Shown piece after piece: positions 35,814 through 48,049 of a stretch of 64,000 nucleotides of DNA. Position numbers and translations under genes: made by a program. Source of the DNA: Trichinella spiralis (taxonomy: Eukaryota > Nematoda > Enoplea > Trichinellida > Trichinellidae); contig CM012953.1 of NCBI GenBank assembly GCA_000181795.3, positions 4,798,395-4,862,394 on the forward strand, read 5' to 3'. The stretch's first letter is position 1; the number at the start of each line of letters is the position of its first letter. Below the pieces are notes generated by a model. It saw only the letters and a program-made list of their open reading frames with translations. It ran no database searches and was not told the origin of the DNA.

Positions 35814-38246
35814 TCAGAAACTTTGGATGAGGTCTGTTAAATCGCCCTCTTCACAGTATAACATTTCTCCGAGAAGAGTGTTAGCGGGTTTGATTAAATT
35901 CATGCCGAACAGATTGGTTTTCCCCAAAACAATGCATTCTTTGTCCATTGTGAAAAGAAAAGCTGAGCAAATTGAACTGTATTGTTCAATGCGACACAAA
36001 GAAATACACTGATCAATACTTTGCGTATTATTTATCAATTTAATTTTATAGAAATCAGATGTGCAGTTATTCCTGTAAAACTCTACCACACAGATTTCTT
36101 TAGTTTCTTTAACATAAAATTTTAAAAGTTCCGGATTGTGTAATCGTTCTTCAAAGCGATCTGAAATAATAATAATAATGATAATAATAATAATGCACTG
36201 ACTACTGCTTATATTAGTTTTAAAAATTAATTATTCCGTGAAAAAGTTAGTACTTCAATATTCAAAACTTTTACCAAGGTAACAATGGCCGAGTTCAATA
36301 AAAATCTCATCATTGTTGAAGTTATACTCGTCGATACCAAGTCCAGTAGCAATTACCGTGCACGATTTGTTAGATTTTGAATATAAAACTGCACGATAAG
36401 GCCAATTGCTTATAGATGCCCGACACAGTTCTAAGCATTTGTTTGCGGATCGCACATTTGCATGCGTTCGCAGAGGAAATATGCCATCAGGAGTGTATAT
36501 GCTGGTGATGCGAATCTCGCAGCTTTCAAAAAATGTTGGAATGTTAACTTCCATTTTCACTTCATCATAAATAAATTGTTGATCAAATGAACTTGCATTC
36601 AGTTCTTTTTCGCTGATCTTTTTCAAATCACCTATCTCTACTTTGGTTTTGTTTGCTTAAAAATGTACTTTTCACATTACTCAAATCAATTAATTCGTAC
36701 ATTCCATTTTTTATTGGTTAGCTTTTCTCATTTACAAAACGCTTATGCACAAAACTGAATTAAAATTCATTAAATTATTAAAATTATATCAATAATTTAG
36801 TAAAATGCTGCTTTATTTATATTACTGTGAATTTATGAATTTATTTTGACATAAATTTATGTTTTCATAACTGAACTACAAAATTATTCTTGATAGCAAA
36901 ATAGTGCGTGCTGAGACTTAGAAAACTTACGACTTTAAAGTAAAAGAGTTGTAAATTTCAAAAAGTTTTCAAATATGACATTGGTGAAGTTATACTGATT
37001 TTTAAAAAAATGTTATTTTTAATTCCACTTACTTAAAGGTGAAAATAGGTAAAATTTTTCACGTTTATGGCCGGTGATAGGTATATTTAAACTTTGTGTT
37101 CTTTCAGACGAACTAAAGCGCTTATATTCCAAATTATTTTTTGCCACTTCAATGCTGGATACAAAAAAATTTTCTAAAACAATGCTTCATTGTTAATATT
37201 ATTACTAACATTATTATTATTATTATTATTGAGCAAACCACAAACATACAATTTGAAGATAAATATGACAATCAATAAAAAATCATAAATAATAAATGTA
37301 AAAAACTGATTACCATCAAAACAGAAGTGCAAAAATATCAAGGTATCATCATTTTCGTCACGAATTTCAGTTAAATTATTCGTATATTGTAAACTGTAAA
37401 GTGTACAATTTATATTGTACAAAACTGCATTGCAAGTGCCTTTTATTCGACATTTGAAAATACATAATTCCAGTGATAAGTGTGGGATTTTATCAATATA
37501 CGTTACATTTGACAGATCTAATGGATTTTTTATTTCTATAATGCATGTTTCTTTCCATAATGTTGATCTTATAAAGTCAATTTCAAATTCAGCTGCTATG
37601 TTGACAAAATTATCAGTATCCAAGCTATAATAATAACCTAAAAATGTCTATACTGAAAATTAAATTTATTAATTTAAATTTTTCATTTACAAGAAGCATT
37701 TTTAAAATAAAATTACAATACAAAATTACATTTATAAATAAATTTCCAAAAAGTATTGTGTAGCATATGTGCATAGAGTAGAATGCAAAAGTAAAACATA
37801 TTTATTTCTTTTAAAAACTTTAAGATGTAACTTTCTAAATAATTTATGATGCACTTACCATTTTCACATTTCTGTATAACAAAAGTCCTTTCATCAAGAT
37901 TTTTAAGAGCAACATTGTCAGTTGTCGCTTCATCTGAATAGTGCAAAATACAAGCAACAACGTGATTTAATGAAGAAACTTTATTGCATCTATGCTCTGC
38001 CATTAATTCATTGCATAATTTAATGCACTTTCCCAAAGACAATTCTGTCATCACTACAGAATTTGGCTCATCTTCAAAAGGAACCACATTTAGCAAACAT
38101 GTCATATCTACATCTGGGAAATATGCAATGATGCGGTTGCATTCAGTAATCTATAATAAAATATCACACGAGACTGTTTTTTCGAAATTACCTATGTTTA
38201 CCGAAGTGTTGAATGCGACAATTAACCAGAATATTACTGCTTTCAT
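35814..38246 (-). CDS. PAN-E: secreted four-module PAN/Apple-like protein
   Basis: Complete minus-strand gene: exons 38246-38202, 38150-37859, 37637-37314, 36655-36275 and 36160-35814, 462 residues. Exon 1 gives the signal peptide (MKAVIFWLIVAFNTS), spliced in phase 0; other joints are phase 1. Modules 1, 2 and 4 keep the six cysteines. Module 3 has lost C4, replaced by NWPYRAV, exactly as in PAN-D and PAN-F. The last exon begins DRFEERLHNPELLKFY and ends GDLTDLIQSF. An alternative donor at the exon 1 edge would break the frame, so GTAAAC was chosen. Confidence 0.85.
36166..36195. repeat. Trinucleotide microsatellite (ATA)n
   Basis: ATA/AAT repeats interrupted by one TGA, inside the last intron of PAN-E. 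Confidence 0.8.
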
Positions 38247-39484
38247 TTTATTTCTTAATTGGAAACATCTAAATAAAATTGCAATTAAAACTAAAATAAG
38301 GTTTTATTCTAATTTCATTTATAAGACTAGCTGAAAATTTAATACACTAATTAGTGTGAAATATCATGAAATTTTCGCGTTAATTCGCAATTAGCTAATT
38401 TAACTTACTATTAAAAGTTGTTCAGTTATGCAGTAGCATTTTCCAAATAAGTAAATACCATATGAATTGAAATAATAAAGAAAGTTCCTCCTTCAATTTA
38501 TTTTTAGCAAACAGGATTTTTAAAAGTTAAAAGCTATATTTTTCAGAATTATTATAATTATACATCATTGCATATATGTTGAATGCATATATGTTGCATG
38601 TGCGAATGTTGCATATATATGCTTTCTGTATCCTCATTCAGTAAATAATTGCTGCTACATTAGAAATTTCATAATTAATACCTTTAAATCTTTGCAAATA
38701 AATCCAGAAAGTATCCAATAAGATATATTAATAATTAGAGTTTGTTAACATTAAGCTTCAAGAAATTATCTGCATGCTTATTATTAATTGATGCTGTTTC
38801 CAACTGAAAAAGCAAATAGCACTTTTACACACAATTCACTAATACATATATGGTAATAATTTTAATTTAATTACATGATTTAAATTCAAAAGTGAAAGAA
38901 AAAGGAACTGTGAAACAATTTGCACTACTTTCATTTCTGTTGCAAAATATCTGCAAAACAGAAGCTTTAATTTTCAAAATTTATATTCAGCGGCGTAAAA
39001 GTCGACCAAAAATTAATCATAATGTATATATTAATGACTCCTTTACTGTATGAATAAAAGCCAATTGTCTATCTGAGTCGTCTCTTGCCACAGGTCCTTT
39101 TACGAGATCACAGAGAAGGGTAGTTTGATTCACATTATTACTCCACATTACATACCTTTACTGTTACTCCATATCTTCTTATTTTTGCTCGTCTATTCTA
39201 AATGAACATTCTATTCCTATCATAAGCATATCATACGTTGAGTGAATGACTTCTTTGAGGACTCAGTGCCACCATATGATAAAACAGCACATAGTCTTTT
39301 TAAAACTGTTGGAAATATAAAATACCAATAACCATTTACTTTCAATAGGAATATATATATATATGCACATGTAAAATATTAATTTTCAACGGACAATTAT
39401 TTATTATTATCAACTTTAATGGAATGGAATTTTCACTGAAAATAGATAAAAATATGAAAATACACAAACATGCATCAGGCACTT
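38247..39484. other. Intergenic DNA between PAN-F and PAN-E
   Basis: AT-rich, with a short ATATGTTGAATGC/CATATATG repeat near 38570-38620. No exon was recognised. Confidence 0.4.
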
Positions 39485-42332
39485 CTAAAATGGCTGAAAT
39501 TCATCTGTTAAGCAGCCTGGTTTGCACACTAGTACTTCACCGAATACAGATTTTCGCAAAGTTCGATAGCTTGCTCGTCTGTAGAATTTTTTCAAAAGAC
39601 GACATTTTCCATCTACAGCAAAATTTATCGCTGAACACTGATCTCTATTATCATAATGACGGCACCATGACAAACATTCAATAATATTAGTTGCATTCAT
39701 TATATAATTAATTGTTTTCCAATGATTCAGAAAGATTTTTCGATAAAATTCAACAAGGCATACTTCACGTTGACTTTTTATATAAAATACTAATGCGTCT
39801 GGATTGTTAGCACGGTCGTATCTTCGATCTAAAAAGTGATTCTATAATTTTCTGAAATCAAAAGTTAATAAAAATTTAGGGCGGGGTTTGCATTCAAATA
39901 ATTATGATGTTCATTAAAATTTCACAAAAATTCTTGTTTTTAATTATATAATTCTTAAGCAAAACTTTTTCCTATATTATAAAACCAATAAACTGGATAA
40001 CTGTTTGTTTGTTTACCAGTAAAGCATGTTTGAAGTTCGACAAACTGCTCATCTGCCTCCAGTGTGACATTCACAGACGTTTCGTTACTTTTCACATAAA
40101 TATGGCAATATTTTTTCTCTGAAGAATAGTGGACAGCCCGATATGGCCATTCGCTAATAGCATGTCGACACTTGTGCAGGCATGTATTCAATGAATTTAC
40201 TCTTAGATGACTTTCATGAAGAATGAGATTTTTTATACTTCTGGGGTCGACTATTTTTATTTTGCATATTTCAAAGAACTCGTAAAGATTAGCTGTAAGA
40301 AAAACACTTCTTGAACCAAAGCTTGCAATATATTTCATCCATTCGGACCCTCTGCTGCCTAAAATGATTCAATATTGATTACTTTTTTGAAATGCAAACG
40401 TATTCAAATTATCTTAGATTGAAATACAATTTTTGAAGTTTAAACACTATTTCTGCTCTTCAAATAAAATAAGCCAGTGCTAATAAATTTTATAATTATT
40501 CTTTTTTTAAAATCATTTCTAAATTGCTCATAATCAAAAATATGATGAACTGTATACATATAATTAAAATTAAATCAAATACTGTGCCTATACGTGCATT
40601 TCTAAAAGATGAACAATATAATTGTCTAAATTTAGAAGTCATAATTAAGATGCAAATAATTTATTCGCATTAAATTTTCATCAACTGTTTCTTATTTTAT
40701 TTATTTATCAAGATATATTTTTTATTGTTTGTTTTCTAATATGAAATATGATTGCATTACTGAAAGGTTGTCTTTCAAAATCTTCTGATACAATGCCGTG
40801 TTGTTCAGGAGTAATTTCAGTTGAACATTCAAAGTTGAAATTTGTCCCTTTAATTATTTCAATGGAGATAACTTCTATAGAAACTAAAACAATAGCATAA
40901 ATATAAAAAGCATATCGGCAAATATATTGTTCATTCTAAAATATTTTTGACCAAATTGAATTTATATATTAATTCTCATGAAGTTTCAAGAAAAAATAAT
41001 GATTTTTGATTTTATGGAATAGTGTTGTTTATTGTTATCTATAATAGTAATGCGCACATTATTAATTGTTCGTCATTTTAAGTGAATATTTATATATTTT
41101 TAAAGTGATGAAACACACAAAATTTCTTACTATCCAAGCATAAGAAGACTGAATAAAATTTTGTTGAAGAAGATTCAACACTACTTCTTTGAAGTCCTGG
41201 AACATAATCATGATACAAAATGCAATCTCCAGTTTTCAAGGAATAGGATACTGCGTTGCAGTGGGCAAAAGAACTCCACTGTTGGCAAAAATAAATACAT
41301 GAGAACAAACTGCTCGAAGTAATGTTTCGAAATGCGATAGCATTTTTCGTTTCTTTTAGTGAACGCTGTTCCAAATAACAAATCTGACTAACATCATGCA
41401 GTACAACATAACTTTTTAAAGTATCGAAATTATGGCTTTTCCTTTGAATTTTTTCATCATTTAACAAATTCTTTTTCCCTAAAATATTATAAAAAATCTC
41501 ACTGATATTAGTTGTGTAAATTTGTAAAATAATTCCATTTAAAGTTGCATGAACTGAATGATTTTTTTGAAATTATTAAATATAAAAATTGTGAAATTTA
41601 TTTTTATATGATTTTAATTATTAATCTCTAAAGCTTTTATTCAAAAAATATTGATATTTGAATCTCTTGGTAATTAAATTAAGATACTTTAGATATCATT
41701 AACATGGGTGTTATGCAAAATAAATTTAAATTTTTTCAAGTATTTGTAAAAGTGTTTTTGTTTATTTTAAACACTGCAATGAAATTCTTAATGTTAAATA
41801 TTCATATTAATTATTTCACTCATTAATAAATGGGGTGAATTATTAAAGCTTATTTGAAACTTAAATAATAGATTTTTAAATAAATAAATATTTATATATT
41901 GTTATAAAAGTATACCATAAAGCGTATAATTACCAAATGCACATTTATGTATAAAGTAATACAAATAACGGTGTTCTTCATCAGTGTCTTCAAAAGGGCC
42001 TTCTTGTTGTTCAATAAAATAACAAATTAGCTTTGATTTGGAAAAATATATTTCATTACAAAAACCGCTTTGGTTACGCAAATAGCATGCAACAATGCAG
42101 TCAGTGAGGGTGCTGAGAGGAAGCTTTTCTAAAACTGATGTTTCATTTTGCTTCAAATGACGATGTTCTAACAAACATGAGAGATTCTCCTCAGAAAAAT
42201 ACGTTACAAACCGTGTCTGCTCAGATGTCTTTAAAAATAAGATTTTCAAAAATACATTAAGACTATTACAGTTCAACATACCGTCGAAAAAAGACCAATG
42301 ATCAGAATTACATGCATTTGATATGAAACCAT
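39485..42332 (-). CDS. PAN-F: secreted four-module PAN/Apple-like protein
   Basis: Complete minus-strand gene: exons 42332-42282, 42228-41934, 41478-41131, 40358-40017 and 39828-39485, 459 residues. Signal peptide MVSYQMHVILIIGLFST in exon 1 with a 53 bp first intron (phase 0). Modules 1, 2 and 4 retain the six cysteines. Module 3 lacks C4 (EWPYRAV). The last module opens DRRYDRANNPDALVFY and ends GCLTDEFQPF. Exon 5 is 344 nt, the same as in PAN-C and PAN-G. The tight spacing to PAN-G (under 0.7 kb) fits tandem duplication. Confidence 0.85.
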
Positions 42333-42999
42333 TTTTTAAACCTATAAAACTGTAACTACAACACCAGAAATACTGTCGCGCTTAAATAGCATTCATTTGT
42401 ATTTGCTTTGCATACCAAATAATTTGCCTAGCTCAACAGTTAGCTTAACTATCGTAAAAGTAAAGAATTTATTCATGTTTGCCATTTAATTTCCAATTTT
42501 TGAAAAGTTTCAAAATTAATTACTTCATAAATAAACAATAACGATAATTAATTAAATTGTTTTCGTACTGCAGTTAAAGAATAATTAATAAGGAAAATAT
42601 GATTTTGAAAGTCTAAATTATCAAATTCTTAATAAAATTTCATACAGCCAGTTTATTGTATTCTATAAGTAAAAATTAGGTAAATTTTACTGATATTTTA
42701 TATGTATGAAATTCATAAACAGAATGTGAATTCATCATTTATGTTTGTAATGCTGAAAAGTTTGATATTTGTAAATTAAATTAAAAATTTTTTAAACTTT
42801 ATATATTGGTTGAAATATGAAATATTTCATTAATTTAGTTTTTATTAAAGAACTTATTTTTTTCTCCTGTTTAATATGCAAATTGAATATATTATAGCAA
42901 GTCATAGTCAAACAACATTTTAAAAAATATTTATCATTCACTTTTTAATTAATTTCAATTAATTAAAAATATTCACTTTATAAATAGCAAAAATGTTTG
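42333..42999. other. Short intergenic region between PAN-G and PAN-F
   Basis: AT-rich. Must contain both the PAN-F promoter and the PAN-G 3' end. TATTTAAG on the minus strand near 42385 is a weak TATA candidate. Confidence 0.35.
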
Positions 43000-45552
43000 T
43001 CAGTATGGGAGCAGTTCATCAGTGAGCATTCCATATTTGCACATCAACAATTCAGCAAAAATGGTATCCTGCTGTAGCTTTATATCATTAGAAAACGAAT
43101 CTTTTCTAAAAAGTGAGCATTCACTGTTCGTTCCAAAACCTACAGCCAAGCAATCTTCAGTAAAGCGCTTAAATAAGCATTCTAACATGCATTTCTTTAA
43201 ATTTGTAGTATTTGATATTTTTCCAATTAATGACCACATTGATAATTCTCTGCCTTTGTAAAATTCAACAACACAAACTTTCCCGAGTTCTTCAAAAAAT
43301 ATATTCAGAGGTTCTGGATTGTTAATTCTTTCATATTCTCTATCTAAATAAAATAAATTGGAAATTTTTTCATTAATTTTTGCTTATTTTGAATTTATTA
43401 TACTAAAGAATGCTGAAGCTAAAGGCATAAAACAGTTGGCAAGAAATCAAAAATATTAAATATCACTAAAGTAATATCATTTTGAAATAATTTACTTTAT
43501 AAATTTTTTTCCATTAATGAAATTAAGCGTTGAAAGATTTTAAGTAATTACCTTTGAAGCAATTATACAGTTTAATCATTTTCTGTTCTTCATCTGATAA
43601 TATACTACTACCATTTGCATTTTTGGTGTACAGTTCACAAATTTTCTTTTCTTTATGATAAACAACTGCACGAAATACCCAGTTTAATCCTGTACTAAGA
43701 CAGTGATGCATGCACATATTTAATGACAATACTGAATGTATTCTTGAATGAAGTTTAAATTCTTTTGCTTCGGAGAAACTCATCTGCATAGCATTGCATT
43801 GAATATGAAAATGAAATATGTGCACTATTTCTTCATTATTTTCCAGTTCACTTGCATTATAATCATTATAAAAAGGAATAAAATCTAAAAATGCAAAGTG
43901 CGTTTTAAACTGGCATCTTCATCAAAGAATTTCATTATTTATCTGATTTATCATCATTAATTTTTATATAATAATGCATATATGCACAAACTCGGTTAAA
44001 AATTAAAATCCTATTCTACAATATTATTATATTAACTTTCACATTTTATACTAACATTAAATCATTGCATAAAATAATAGCGTTTTCTGTTTTCCCTTAG
44101 CACATCTTAACATACTGCATAAAAAATTGAAATGTTATTCTGTAAAAACAAATATTGGCAACATTGATTTAAATTTATCTACCTTCGTCTGGTGCACGAA
44201 ATGAAAGAGTGTGCCTATTTCCATAACTGTCAGTCAGCAGAATAGTAGTTACACTTACTGCATCTATAAGTTAATACTATAAAGCAAATTTTAAATTATA
44301 TTAAAATATAAAAAAGAAAACAATTATTTTACTTTAAATAAGAGATGACTGAAAAAAATATATAAATATTTGTTTTATGTTAATCGTCATTTCTAATTGA
44401 ATAGTGGTTTTTTTGTTTTTCTAAAAGTTACTTTTAAAGATATGGAATAAAAAGAAACATATCTACCATCTATACAGCCAAGCATTAAGTAAAATTCACT
44501 GTATTCTTCCTGCGTTGATACGGAAATTCTGTCGTCAATTTCAGAATGGTAAAGTATGCAGGTATTCTCTTCAGCCATAAAAGAAATTGCATTACATGAA
44601 TTTCTGACATGGCAATAATATGCACACAAATCGTTATTCATTGAAAATTCTTGGCCAATAAAAGTTGAATTCATTGCAAGTGATAACGACTGCTGTTCAA
44701 GATAGCAATTTAACTTGAATAGAGGTAGGTGTACTTTATTTACACTGTTCGACGTGGCATTTGTTGAGACAATACCATTTGATGCTTAAAAATGTACTTT
44801 TTCAATTTCTTAAAAAAATTCACTAAAAATCTATTCTTTTATTTTAATTTTATACAAATCAAAATCAAATATGAACATTAATATTTTAAAATTCTTTTTT
44901 GATTCAAGTCAGAGAAATATAAGTTTTGTTTATACAAAGGAAAATTTTCATTAACTGCATAATGAATAATGAAAGTACATTTTAAAGCATTATTGATTTG
45001 TTTTCATAAAAATTTATTAAAACAGTCTGTTTATAATATTTATGTTCCTTTGCAATTTATTTTGACTGTAATTTTTAAAATAGAAACTCAAGTTTCTGTT
45101 TATAGCTCAGTTGCTGAATTTCATTTAAACATTCTTACCTAAATCACACTTCTGAATGTAATAAAGAAATTTTCCATTATTTTTTCTTAAATCAGATCCT
45201 GCTTGTATCTTATATGTTAAGTGATAGCAAACATTTCTTTCATCCATTGCATTATGAACGTAATACACTGAATTGCAAGGATTGTTTGCTTCATTGCATT
45301 TTGCAATACATTCACCCACTGTAGTTGTGAACATGCTGCTTAAAACTTCAGAATGATTGTCCAGTGGTTTGCTTTCCAATAAGCAAAGCATATTTTCTTC
45401 ATAAAAGTTGCTAGTAAATAACATTTGTTTCACATTCTAAATATTTATTATTCAGTCTAAAAGTGATAATACATAAATACATTTAATTGTAATCATTTAT
45501 TACTCACTTGAAAAATAGAAATAAAAATTAGCTTCTGAAAAATTTTCATCAT
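43000..45552 (-). CDS. PAN-G: secreted four-module PAN/Apple-like protein
   Basis: Complete minus-strand gene: exons 45552-45508, 45436-45139, 44784-44467, 43884-43552 and 43343-43000, 445 residues. Signal peptide MMKIFQKLIFISIFQ. Modules 1, 2 and 4 keep six cysteines, with the typical inner pattern (ECIAKC...PCNSVYY...VCYHL). Module 3 lacks C4 at NWVFRAV, a variant of the WPYRAV motif in the sister genes. The last exon opens DREYERINNPEPL and ends GMLTDELLPY. First joint phase 0, the others phase 1. The family resembles secreted PAN proteins of cuticle, gland or adhesion function; no ligand can be read from sequence. Confidence 0.85.
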
Positions 45553-45967
45553 TTTACGATGTCAGGTAAGATCCTAAAAACCACGTTGAATTTTTTTGAA
45601 TAACAAGTTTTCTAGAAATTAAGCATGTAAGGAATGAAAAGAAAGTATCAAACAGAATTTGAATCAGTATCCTTCGATTTTAACTTTGAATCTTATCAAT
45701 TATTAAATTAAAAACAATGATACAATAATCGGCTTGTAAAATAACTTAATATATTTTGCTTTAAATATTCCTTTTTAAGTCATAGCAAAGCATAGCATTA
45801 TCCATTATGACAGCTTAATATTTTATTATTGTATTTGATAATTATATAGCCAGCATAAAATATCAATCAAAAGGAAGTAAAGCAGCCATGTACACTGCAC
45901 AGCAGAACAATATGTCACAATAGAATGAATTCTGATATTCACCATGCAGAACTTTAATTTCGAATGA
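45553..45967. other. Intergenic DNA upstream of PAN-G
   Basis: AT-rich. An acceptor-like GTTTTTAG precedes the PAN-G ATG by about 20 nt, so a 5' UTR intron or trans-splice site is possible. Confidence 0.35.
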
Positions 45968-47629
45968 TTAACCCTAATCTGGGCACCTGTCTACATATGT
46001 AGACAAACAATGTTTGGAACAATGCTGTGACATGAAAAAATAATTAGCCTTATTCATTCCACAACTTTTGATAAAATTTTGTGGTCTATCTTCACAGCTA
46101 ATTTTTTGGTTCTAAGACGTTTTTAAGCTGTTGTTTCATGTTTACTATTCATATTCCGGGCACTTGTCTACGTATGTAAACACATAACACTTTCTCTTTT
46201 TTTGATGATTATACTGAAATAATCCACATCTTTGACTATTTTTGAATGTGGTTCACGTTCGTGTGCTTTATGGAATCTGGGATAAAGTTTCTGTGGATTT
46301 TATAGAGTAGATTAGTCAAAAAGGGTGTCAACCCCAAAGATAAATACGGTATGCTTCATGAGTGTCTGTCAGTGCTTTCAGACCTTCTTGATGTTTGTTG
46401 AAGAGCCACTGCTATTAGCTCAATATGCAACAAAAACAGCCAGTTGTTTATGGCAGCTTTAAAAAGTGGATGAGCGATATCCATTATGCAGCTATTCATT
46501 GCTATAAATAATCGGTTGCGGTGAACTTGTGATTGCCACTTTTGCATTTTACCATACGTATTGACCATTTGACCATTTGACCAGGAAAGTACGGTGTGAA
46601 GATCAACTGGATATGTGACGCGGAGAATGGTTATGCTCTGAAATATTTGTTATATGCTGGCAGAAGTCGTGAAGAACGTCACATTGGTCTTGCAGGCACC
46701 AATGTTAGGCAATTGGCACAGCCGTTTGTGAACTCTAACAAAAACGTTTTTATGGACCGTTATTTTGCATCATATTCCATTGCGCAACATCTTCTTGAGC
46801 ATGATCTTACAGCTATTGGTTTGCTATTGTCGTGATGTTCTAGCATGTTTAAGTAAAGCAGCACGGCGTGACCTTTACTGTACATTAGCTGTTTATGAGC
46901 AAAACAGAAAAGTAATGATGATCAATTACGTGCCAAGGAAAAACAACAATGTTCTTCTGTTGACTTCATGCCACGCAAAGTTCAAAATAGACGACCAGTG
47001 AGGTGTGACAAAAGACCAAACATCATAAATGACTATAATCTGGGCAAAGGATGCGTGGATAGCATGGATGCAAGAATAGAAGATTTTTGCTATAAAAAAA
47101 GACCAACAGATACACCATACTGATGTTGTACTTCATTGTTGAGGTGTGCATCAACAACGCATTCTTACTGATGAAACATCAGCAAAGATAAAAAAGCGTT
47201 TTATGAGAGAGCTTTCAGCTGGTCAAACACATCGAAATGAGGTATCAAAATGAAAAAATCTGTGCACAAACTAAACATGCCTTCATCCGTTACAGACTGC
47301 TCCAAAATTATAAATGTTACAGATATGAGATATAAAACGATAAAATCCATCAAAATGCTGAATGCCTGGACGTCGAAAATCAGTGTAAAACTGCTGCCAT
47401 TCATGTAAAAAAAAATATATACTTAGCAGCCATAAAATCACTAAAATATCGTGTAGCGCTTGCATTGAATAAAATAAATAATCTATTTGTGAAATTATAA
47501 TTGGTTCTTGAAAAAATAATCATTTTAACATCATGTAAAAGGATTAAACATGATGAAACTTCTTCTGTCTACATATGTAGACAGGTGCCCGGATTAAGGT
47601 GTAAAATTTGCCGCCCGGATGAGGGTTAA
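45968..47629 (+). mobile_element. piggyBac-type element 3, full-length but dead
   Basis: Bounded by TTAA at 45968-45971 and 47626-47629. Left end TTAACCCTAATCTGGGCACC; the right end in reverse complement reads TTAACCCTCATCCGGGC. Both sides then contain the 18 bp perfect palindrome TGTCTACATATGTAGACA (45988-46005, 47566-47583). A variant subterminal copy lies at 46156-46182. The length of 1662 bp is short for an autonomous piggyBac. Confidence 0.88.
46570..47125 (+). pseudogene. piggyBac transposase remnant in element 3
   Basis: Recognisable blocks run in order on the plus strand: PGKYGVKINWICDAENGYAL, then NVFMDRYFASYSIAQHLL, then in other frames RKNNNVLLLTS and NIINDYNLGKGCVDSMDARI. These correspond to successive parts of the piggyBac DDE transposase, including the FMDRYF block around a catalytic Asp. 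Frameshifts and stops separate them and both termini are missing. Confidence 0.85.
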
Positions 47630-47927
47630 AAAATAAACGGGAGTTAAAATGTAAAGTACTTCCGTTTTTCTAATTTCTGCAGCATCTCTTATTTCCGCTT
47701 CTCAAATTTCATGAAATTCATGTAAACTCATCATGTATCTTTGGATTTTATTTTCCATGGTGCCGTTACTCTGACATTTGTTTTTTAAAATAGTATTTTT
47801 CTGTAATAGTGAAATAAATGAAAATAACATTCACCGAAATCTTTCATGTTACTTTCTGATATAATAAAGTTATAATTTATTGCTGATACCTGTTTTTAAA
47901 CCTAAAGGCATAAAACAGTAGGTGCCA

Positions 47928-47966
47928 AGATTACGGTGTAAAATTTGCCGCCAGGATGAGGGTTAA
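47928..47966. repeat. Extra copy of the piggyBac element 3 right terminus
   Basis: GTGCCAAGATTACGGTGTAA through GATGAGGGTTAA repeats the right end at 47586-47629, again finishing at a TTAA (47963-47966). It lies 337 bp beyond the element, with no second left end in between. Confidence 0.8.
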
Positions 47967-48026
47967 TGAACTGAAAGTACTATATTTTATATTTCCTTAC
48001 AAGTAAGAAAAAAGAGAAGAAGAAGA

Positions 48027-48049
48027 TTATATATATATATATATATATA
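48027..48049. repeat. Dinucleotide microsatellite (AT)n
   Basis: About eleven AT units after an AGAAG-rich stretch. Confidence 0.9.

Noticed and set aside
38560-38630. Possible CRISPR-like or tandem array near 38.6 kb
   Set aside because: Only a few imperfect GAATGCATATATGTTG repeats without regular spacers; simple-sequence drift in a eukaryote.
12689-47125. Reading the piggyBac frames as host domesticated genes
   Set aside because: Frameshifts, stops and missing domains in every copy, with recognisable transposon ends, point to dead elements.
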